Positions 7,266 to 13,336 of a stretch of 13,336 bases of DNA are shown in pieces. The position numbers and the translations under genes were made by a program. A model generated the notes under the pieces. The model was not told the DNA's origin. It made no database searches and saw only the letters and a program-made list of their open reading frames with translations. Numbering within the stretch: position 1 is the first letter of the stretch; each line of letters begins with the position of its first letter. This DNA is from Pavlovales sp. CCMP2436 (lineage: Eukaryota > Haptophyta > Pavlovophyceae > Pavlovales). The stretch is taken from positions 4,783 through 18,118 of the forward strand of contig MU632236.1 of assembly GCA_026770615.1 (NCBI GenBank), given 5' to 3'.

Positions 7266-8671
7266 GTGGAGGTCAACTTGTGTCCTCTTCCCCAGGCGGT
7301 CGAAGATCGGCTGATACGGCGCCCTCGACTGCACGCCCCGCCCTCCCTGGTTGCCTCTACCCGTGGTGCCTCTGGTGAAGCCACGGTCTCGGGTGGTAGC
7401 GCCGCCATTAAACCTCTTCCGCCGTAACCCCCCTGCGGCTTGGCAGTGGTGGTGTAGGCGGCGTATCCCTTCCCAGCTGAGGAGGGCTGCCCCATGGGCA
7501 CGGGGTAGTGCCGTGGCGGGATCTGGTCTCCCGGCATGTGGATGGTGGCCTGCATTATTGACTGCTCGTCCAGGCCCATCACTCCTCCTCCCTACTTGGA
7601 GAAGTCCACTGTTGCCCCCGTTGGCTTGAACGTGACTGTGATGCCCTCAGCCGTGAAAGCTTGCACGGCAAGGAGGGGCATCTCCATGCTTGGAGCTGCC
7701 CAGCAGAGCATGCGCACTGCCTGCGTGGCGCCTGTGAGTGCGTACTTCAGGTCCATCAAGAGCATGCATTTCTCCTTTATCTCCAGGATGCGACCATCGC
7801 CCCATCGGACGCGGCCCTTCATCTTTATCCTGGAGTGGAGCAGCTCTCTCGATACCATGCTAATTGTGGAGTCGAACACAGCGTGTGTCGGGACGGTGAA
7901 ACTGTCATCGTCCACGCGGCGTGCATCGTGCTGCATCGGCGCACGGTCGCGTGCGTCCGTGCTGTCGGGGTAGCTGAATCGCCGGTAGCGCCAGTCGAGA
8001 TCCGATACGGGCCTCGACTCGAAGTCCGCGTTGCGGGCGTCGCCGAAGTCGGCGTCTGCCTTGTGCGCCTTCTCGAGCTCCGTCCTTAAGTCGATCTTGC
8101 GGCGTTGGCCGGTGAACAAGTTGGTGTCCCCGTCCGAGTCGCTGCTCAGCTCCTCCTCCCAGGAGAAGATAGCGCGCACCCGCCGCTCGGGCGGGTGAAA
8201 CACCCGGCGGATAGTGATCATGTCCACATCGGGAAAGCCCATGTCACGCAGAACTGCTGCGCTGTGCTTCTCCCCGACCCACTCCGCGAGTAGAACGATT
8301 GTCGAAGCGCACGTGTGGAGGTCATTGTCCTCGTCGCGCACGATCTGGATGTAGCGCAGCGTCTTGGCGAGGAGCGGCCCCAGCTTCTCGGCCACTTTTG
8401 CGTTGAGGCTGACGCGTGGGTCGAGCATAAGACCCACACGGTCTGGATTTCGGTCGTCAGCCTTGATGTTGCTGTCCAACCCTGCACTCGGCTTTGCGAC
8501 CAGAGGGCGTCGGAAGTTGCGGCCCCGGAAGTTGCGGCGGTGGAAGTCTAGTAGTCCCAGCAAGCTGTCCACTTGCGGGAGCTCAATCGGCTCCTCCGCG
8601 TCGCTGTCAGAGTCGGAGTTATCTTTTAGCTCTGGCACCTCTTCCAGATCTGGCACGCCCTCGTCCGCCAG
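7265..8671 (-). pseudogene. Retropepsin-like protease region of copia pol
   Basis: The open stretch 8656-7592 is 354 codons, with another ATG-free in-frame lead from 8671. Its first two thirds are acidic and match nothing I know. The last 110 residues fit the copia protease pattern: AVFDSTISMVS where DSGAS is expected (Asp codon 7871-7873), VRWGDGRILEI, and PLLAVQAFTAEGITVTF, like the LLSV-L---G--V-F pattern before the pre-integrase domain. The catalytic Gly of DSG is Thr here. A TAG at 7592-7594 is followed in frame by GGVMGLDEQ and Gly/Pro-rich sequence. A one-base frame change near 7412 moves to RDRGFTRGTTGRGNQGG, and another near 7262 leads to the pre-integrase domain. Confidence 0.65.
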
Positions 8672-9653
8672 CTACGGTCGCGGTGCGTTGCCTATCGGCG
8701 CGCTCCCCAGCTGGGGTGGCGTCTGTGGCCTCGGTGCGCGTGGCTGCGGCAAACCTCCCAGCTGGGTAGGCGGCGGCAGCGACGGCCTCGGTGCGCGTTT
8801 TTTTGGCACGCCGTCGTCTGAATCTTGGTTTTCGAATGTAAACCTTTCGAGGTCAAACGCTCCAACTCCCCTCGAGTGTGCGTCTCCCTTTGGTTCCACT
8901 CCAAGGCACACCACTGTCTGTGATCTGGCCCCAACAGTTCTCTCGGAACCCATCTCGTTGGTCTCAGCCAAAGGCTTGTTGGGAAGGAACGAAAGCTTGC
9001 TCTGAACCCACAAAGGCTTGTTGAGAAAGCACGAAGACTCGATGTCCCCGCACGTAGGCTTGTTGAGGGCGAGGAAAGGCTTGTTCTTCTCCCCCAAAGT
9101 CAGCAAGTCGAGGCCCACCTTGTAGTCCTCGGACGAAGGCTTATTCTCCTCGCGTCTTCCCCGTGCGGCTACCACCGCGTCACAGTCAGCCAAAAGGCTG
9201 TCCACCTCTGCCAGTAGAAAGAACTTCTCTATTGATTCCACGGCGTACCGGAGAGATTTTACCTGCCGTGTCACTCCTTCGGACTCTCCCCACACCTCAT
9301 CCGCCCTGACTACTAGAAGGGCTAACTTGCTCTTATAGATTGCGGATAGTGTGTGGGTAGATATAGACAGAGGGCACAGCACCTCTCCGTTTGGCTCTGG
9401 CTCGAGCTCGAGCGTCCGCTCGTGCTGCCGCAGCCGTTCGAGCGGCGCGAGCGGCTCGTGCTGCGACGGCAATTTCCACCCCGAGGTCGAGGGCAGTGTA
9501 GAGCGAGTCGGCACGGTAGATGTTCGCCCGTTCCTGCAGCTCTTCCTGTTCTGTTTGGTCAGCCCAGCTGCCGTTGCTGAAGCCGAACGAGAGCGCCGCG
9601 CGGCTCTCCTTGGGACGCGAATCTCACGTCCCCTTGCCCTGCTCGTCACGCCT
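8672..9653 (-). pseudogene. Linker between gag zinc knuckle and protease, with NKP repeats
   Basis: It lies between the zinc knuckle and the protease region. The likely path starts in the gag frame (RRDEQGKGT, in-frame TGA at 9624-9626, then acidic ESRAALSFG) and changes near 9470 to the frame that stays open to 8672. In the second part the tripeptide NKP occurs five times (ENKPSS, KNKPFL, LNKPTC, LNKPLW, PNKPLA) over about 75 residues, followed by a Pro-rich tail. The TAG at 8672-8674 is in frame with the protease region. I recognise no domain. A spacer of about 330 residues before the protease is unusual for copia, where the knuckle is normally close to it. Confidence 0.6.
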
Positions 9654-11262
9654 CTATTTCATGAAGAGACTGTACTTTTGCTGCGCAGCCTTTGCTCCGG
9701 GCTTGGTGCACTTGCCAACGAAGTGCTCGGTGCTGCCACAGTTGATACATGCCCTATTTCCGGGGTATGCCTGTTGCAGATTTCGCATCTCGGCGTGGTC
9801 CAGCCCGGCGCGCCTGTCGTAGACCGGCTGGACCAGGGACGGCGGCCGCTTGCTAAGCGGCTTGCCGTTCGCCGGTGGCCGTGCAACCGTACGCGGCGTC
9901 GGATGGTACGGAGGTCGGTCAGCTGTCCCCGCCCTCACGTTCTCCAGTCGCATCCCCTTTTGCCCCTTAAAAAGGTCGGAGAGGTGTCCGAAGACGGGGG
10001 ATATTTACAATGTTGCGGATCAGCGTCTTGAGCTGTGTTAGAGTCTCAGCGGTGACGCCTGCGGGGGACACGCGCATGGCCTCCGTGAAGAGGTTCAACT
10101 ATCTTGCACCTGGCGGTAGGCTCTTCAGGATGCGGAAGTAAGAGAGCGAGGGGAAGAAATTATCGTACTTCAGAATGTGCATGTCTAGTCGCTCGACCAG
10201 CGTCGCCTCATCCTTGAAGAAACGCTCGACATCAACAAGCCGTTCCGCCGGCACGCCAAGCGCGAGCACCGCCCTGCCGAAAGTAGATCCAATGGTGATG
10301 GCCTGCTTCAGATCTTCCATCGACACCATCACATTGAACATGCGGCTCTCGTAGCTGGCGTCCTCCCATAGGCCCGCCTGCCTCCCCCGCTCGAGCCTTG
10401 CCCAAGTGCCGAGGGTGAAGAAGCCTGCGAGAGTTCTGAAAGCCCACTCCCAGCTGGCATTCCAAACCGCACGAGTCAGCTTGTCCAGTGTGCCAAACTT
10501 GGCTGCCAAGAGGAGCTTCTCGGTCGCGGACTCCGCCTCGAAGTTGATGGTGACCACGCTGGCTTCGAGAGCGCCCTGGAGGTCGTTCTACGACTTGCCG
10601 ATTTCCTCGAGGTAGATGCGCCGGGCCAGCGCCGATCGCTAATTGCGCTCCAAAATAAGCGCCGCGGGATCCCGGAACTCGACGCTCGGCTCCGAGGTCG
10701 GCGCATCTGCGCCTTCCCCATCCACGCTCTCGGTTGGTGTCCGCTGGAAAGCGCAATGCGCCTCGATCTCCGCGAGCTTCGCCTCAAGCTTGAGGTCGAA
10801 CTCTGAGATGATCTTGGCCAGCGTGCTGCTAACCTTAATCTTCCTCTCCTTAGTCTTGCTCTCGGCGGTGAGCGCGTTGAGCTCGATCATCTTGGAGAGG
10901 TGTCGAATATCATCGAGACGCTTCTCAAACTTGTCCCCGGGCTTGCTCTCGAACTGCTCAGCGAACTCCACGTAGTCCGCGCACGTCGGCGTAGTTCCGT
11001 CCTTGTCCCAGCCGAAGATCTTGGTCGAGATCAGCTCGCCCTGGACATCTCCCATCTTGCGGTGCACGGACGCCCACACGCTCACGTGCACGCTCGCGTG
11101 CACCAGGTGCTACTCGTCCAGCAGCTGGCCAACCTTCTCCGGCAAGAGCTGCGGCTGGTCGTTGGAGATGATGTCCGTCATCACTTTGTCAAAAGGATCC
11201 GAGTTGGAGGTCAACCCAGGAAGCAGCTTAAACTTAAGCCCGCCCCCCCGGTATGTCGACAT
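9654..11262 (-). pseudogene. Copia gag (capsid/nucleocapsid), interrupted by four stops and one frame change
   Basis: Gag forms the particle and packages element RNA. One frame runs from an ATG at 11262 (its A is the last base of the 5' LTR) to about 9997, with in-frame TAGs at 11110-11112, 10639-10641, 10588-10590 and 10099-10101; protein-like sequence continues smoothly across each. An extra C in a C5 run (plus strand G5 at 9996-10000) changes the frame, after which SDLFKGQKGMRLENV leads to a CCHC zinc knuckle, CINCGSTEHFVGKC, at 9749-9708. A TAG at 9654-9656 ends this block. The central part is helical with alternating charge, as in capsid proteins. An alternative start is the ATG at 11181. 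Confidence 0.82.
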
Positions 11263-11675
11263 GTTAGAATACACCTCTATCAGCATCACACAGCAGGCCA
11301 GTTACGGTATCGGCTGAGTATAGGTGCGCGGCTCGAGCTCGAGGCGCCCTGCGGTAGATGACTAATCTAATGCACAAACTTGCACAAGCTAAGACGGACG
11401 GACGGAATCCTTAAACGTAACCGAGTTTTACAGGGCGATTCCTAAAAACTCTAGGTACGGCTAAGAACATTCTCATTCAGGAATCTTCCTGGACTCTATG
11501 AGTTCACTTCCGATAGTTGCGTTAAGAGTCTTCTTAACTCTACCGACGAATGCCGCCGACCATAAGTGTGTCGTCGCAATGGGGGATAGGATAACTATTC
11601 AATAAAACCCCCAGTGAGTACCTTCGAGTACTCACACACATCCGTCCACGCTTAAAGCGCACACGAATGCTTACA
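11262..11675 (-). repeat. 5' LTR of the copia element (414 bp)
   Basis: In plus orientation it begins TGTTAGAATACACC and ends GAATGCTTACA; read on the minus strand it runs TGTAAGC to TCTAACA. It carries the element promoter and lacks the nested insertion. It shares about 93% identity with the left LTR. Hairpin-forming repeats are GTGAGTAC/GTACTCAC at 11616-11637, TCAGGAATCTTCCTGG at 11477-11492 and GTTAAG/CTTAAC at 11521-11538. ACGG is repeated three times near 11397. Confidence 0.95.
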
Positions 11676-11680
11676 ATTAT
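11676..11680. repeat. Right target-site duplication ATTAT of the copia element
   Basis: Directly follows the ACA end of the right LTR and matches 3334-3338 exactly. Confidence 0.92.
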
Positions 11681-12159
11681 AAATATATTTCTTTCCATGT
11701 GTATTTTGGCTCTAGTTACTACGTCTCTTTTTGGCTAAGATACTTATTATCATATGCAATTTGCAGTAGTGAAAATTAAAACGATCCCGCGCAATTACGG
11801 ATTGTAATTACGGTAACTAACTAGTTCTAGACGATATAAGTTAATTACTCACAAACAGTCAAGTCAAGCACAAGCCACTACGTGTCGCAACGGTCAGGCT
11901 CAGGGACAGCGATGAGCGATGACATGCGAGCGATGACATGCAGCGGGCGGTCAGACGAGCGAGAGACCGAAAACGGCCAGTGGCGCTCGAGCCGCTCAGA
12001 GAGTGGCAAGTGCAGCTCACAGAGCGCGTCACAGCATGCGCACGTCTCCAACTCGCAGCTGGCGGCTACCCAGGCGTCGGGCAGAGGCGGAGGGCGGGGC
12101 ACCGAGGGGCCGGGCTCGGGCCTCGCAGGGTGCAGGGGGGCACACACATGAAAGTCACA
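11681..12159. other. Intergenic or 3' UTR sequence between the retrotransposon and the coiled-coil gene
   Basis: AT-rich to about 11870, then GC-rich. GCGATGACATGC is present twice in tandem near 11919-11943. A minus-strand open frame of 89 codons (12147-11878, Pro/Cys-rich) has no recognisable feature and starts just past the coiled-coil stop codon; it may be 3' UTR or an unplaced exon. No tRNA or clear poly-A signal was found. Confidence 0.6.
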
Positions 12160-13278
12160 TCAAAGCGGGGTGGGCAGCCACGAGCCCGTGCCGTTGTCGC
12201 TCGCGGGGGCGCCGTCGGTCTCGCCCGTAGCCACCTCGACGAGGCCCGAGTCCGCGCAGCTGGCCATGGCCACCGAGCCGTTCGACGCCGTCGAGTGCGC
12301 GCGCGTCAGGACGGGCGTGCCGTGCTTGGGCGTTAACGCGCCCTCGTCGGTATCGTTGCGCGAGGTGCGCACCGACGCATGCGCCGAGGAAGCGAGCGGC
12401 GCCTGGGAAGTGCTGGCCCGTATGGGCGTGGGCGAGAACATTTTTGTAACTGGCGACCCGAATTTGGCGACACCGCTCGAGACGCCGCTCGACATGGCGC
12501 GGGCCGAGGCAGCGACCGAGCCCAAGCCCGTGGACATGCCACGCAGCAGCCTGGGGGAGCTCGTCTCGACAGCGTCAATGTGCGAGTGCGCGGGCAGAGG
12601 AGACGCCTTGGACACAAACTTTGACGACTGGAGCTGCTCGATGGATGCCAGCTCGAGGTCGAAGCAGTTGGCGATGGTGTTCTGCAGCAATGGCATTGCT
12701 TCGGGCTTGGCGCTGCCCATCTGCTGCAGCGCGCTCTTGCAGAATTTGATTTTGTCGCTCAAGTGCACTCGGTCCGACTCCACGATGGCCTTGGCGGCGA
12801 TTTCGGCAGCGAGATGCGACTTGACTTCCTCCACCGTAGCCTGCGCCGCGGCGAGCGCCTCGGCACCGCGCTTTGTCGCGTCCTCCTTGGCGACGGTCAT
12901 GGCGTCGATCTTGGCCTCCAGCTTGGCGATTGCTGCCGCCGTCTCCACCACCGCCTCCGCCGCCGCCTTGACCTCCGCGCGCAGCACGTCCGCTTCCTTG
13001 GCACGTGCCTCCGCTTCTTCGGCACGTGCCTGTGTCGAGACCGCGCCGGCCAGAGCGGCCTCGAGGTCGGTGTTGAGCGAGTTGGACTTTTCGACGGCAG
13101 CGCGTGCGTTGACTCGCTCTGAAATGAGCTCCTTGCCCAGCTGTGTGACGAGCTCGGCGACGGCGACGGTGGCGGGGATGTCGTTGACGTTGAGGTTGGC
13201 GAAGAACGGGACGAACGCGGCACGCGCGTCTTCTAGCTCGAGGGCGAATTGGGGGGGGGGGGGGTCGGCCAGAGTCAT
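12160..13278 (-). CDS. Ala-rich coiled-coil protein of unknown function, possibly 5' partial
   Basis: The open frame from an ATG at 13278 to a TGA at 12160-12162 encodes 372 residues. I do not recognise the family. Residues 60-190 are a long Ala/Glu/Lys/Arg-rich helical region (for example EEAEARAKEADVLRAEVKAA) typical of a coiled coil. A short mixed segment (KIKFCKSALQQMG) follows, then a Ser/Thr/Ala-rich, probably disordered tail with SP and TP sites (GSPVTKMFSPTP) that could be phosphorylated. There is no signal peptide or membrane segment. The start is uncertain: the frame stays open to the right edge, and a C14 run (13264-13251) lies five codons after the ATG and could instead be the poly-C tract of an intron acceptor. 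The strong coding bias of the rest supports a real gene. Confidence 0.7.
   Translation of the reverse strand: MTLADPPPPQFALELEDARAAFVPFFANLNVNDIPATVAVAELVTQLGKELISERVNARAAVEKSNSLNTDLEAALAGAVSTQARAEEAEARAKEADVLRAEVKAAAEAVVETAAAIAKLEAKIDAMTVAKEDATKRGAEALAAAQATVEEVKSHLAAEIAAKAIVESDRVHLSDKIKFCKSALQQMGSAKPEAMPLLQNTIANCFDLELASIEQLQSSKFVSKASPLPAHSHIDAVETSSPRLLRGMSTGLGSVAASARAMSSGVSSGVAKFGSPVTKMFSPTPIRASTSQAPLASSAHASVRTSRNDTDEGALTPKHGTPVLTRAHSTASNGSVAMASCADSGLVEVATGETDGAPASDNGTGSWLPTPL
13251..13264. repeat. 14-base G/C homopolymer near the start of the coiled-coil gene
   Basis: G14 on the plus strand, C14 on the coding strand, read as Pro codons after MTLAD. A second run (G12, 13309-13320) lies 44 bases further out. 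Any length change moves the frame between the ATG and the coiled coil. Confidence 0.9.
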
Positions 13279-13336
13279 GTTGAAGGTCTGGCCACGCGCC
13301 TTTACGTCGGGGGGGGGGGGTAAGTCAGGGGTGCCA

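Larger units (their letters stand above)
3339..11675 (-). mobile_element. Ty1/copia LTR retrotransposon, complete in outline, decayed, carrying a nested solo LTR
   Basis: Two direct LTRs flank an internal region that reads on the minus strand as gag, protease, integrase, reverse transcriptase and RNase H. Integrase upstream of reverse transcriptase marks the copia superfamily, as opposed to gypsy. Ends are TG...CA and a 5-bp ATTAT duplication flanks both sides, so the copy is full length. The span of 8337 bp includes 348 bp of later insertion (solo LTR plus its duplicated TCCGT). The reading frame changes about eight times and has about 14 in-frame stops, so this copy cannot encode a working polyprotein. 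The LTRs differ at about 30 of 415 positions by hand count, indicating an old insertion. The family cannot be named without a search. Confidence 0.95.

Noticed and set aside
9996..10000. Programmed ribosomal frameshift within gag
   Set aside because: The change falls inside gag before the zinc knuckle and not at a gag-pol junction, in a plain homopolymer, so a one-base insertion is simpler.
8364..10031. Plus-strand frames of 213 and 226 codons
   Set aside because: They are Ser/Arg-rich shadows of the gag and protease frames in GC-rich DNA; the minus strand carries the zinc knuckle.
3339..11675. A reassigned genetic code with UAR read as glutamine
   Set aside because: The element also has about eight frame changes and about 7% LTR divergence, so it is decayed. 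The two host ORFs contain about 22 Gln, none encoded by TAG or TAA. The bias is kept as a finding, but the code change is not supported.
11878..12147. 89-codon minus-strand frame as a separate gene or last exon
   Set aside because: It has no motif and no clear splice support, and an equally long plus-strand frame overlaps it, as expected by chance in GC-rich DNA.

Overview
The window looks like nuclear DNA of a GC-rich unicellular eukaryote, most likely a marine alga such as a haptophyte. That lineage guess is weak. The eukaryotic call rests on GT-AG introns confirmed by reading frame, a bZIP factor with a plant-like basic region, a full-length Ty1/copia retrotransposon, and long G/C homopolymers and minisatellites. 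No rRNA, tRNA, CRISPR array or bacterial-type operon was seen.

Layout. (1) 54-2633, minus strand: a bZIP transcription factor gene in at least four exons, running toward or off the left edge. Its introns hold poly-C acceptor tracts, three minisatellites and a broken duplication of the zipper splice junction. (2) 2634-3333: intergenic DNA with a G-box and an AP-1/GCN4-type site just upstream of the bZIP start codon. (3) 3339-11675, minus strand: a complete but decayed Ty1/copia element (gag, protease, integrase, reverse transcriptase, RNase H) with two LTRs of about 415 bp and a perfect 5-bp target-site duplication (ATTAT). Its left LTR is split by a 343-bp solo LTR of another family, with its own 5-bp duplication (TCCGT). 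(4) 11681-12159: AT-rich, then GC-rich DNA with no supported gene. (5) 12160-13278, minus strand: an Ala-rich coiled-coil protein of unknown function, open to the right edge.

How the parts relate. The two host genes and the retroelement all read on the minus strand, and I see no shared pathway. The element's coding region follows one path through eight apparent frame changes and about 14 in-frame stops. With LTRs about 7% diverged, it is a fossil and not a working transposon. The order of events is clear: copia insertion first, then insertion of the second element into the left LTR, then (by inference) LTR-LTR recombination leaving the solo LTR. The points most worth a second look are the broken copy of the bZIP zipper junction inside its own intron, the poly-C tracts in front of every bZIP acceptor, bZIP-type binding sites in the bZIP promoter, and the strong excess of TAG/TAA over TGA among the element's in-frame stops. 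I did not find a convincing new defence or metabolic system.
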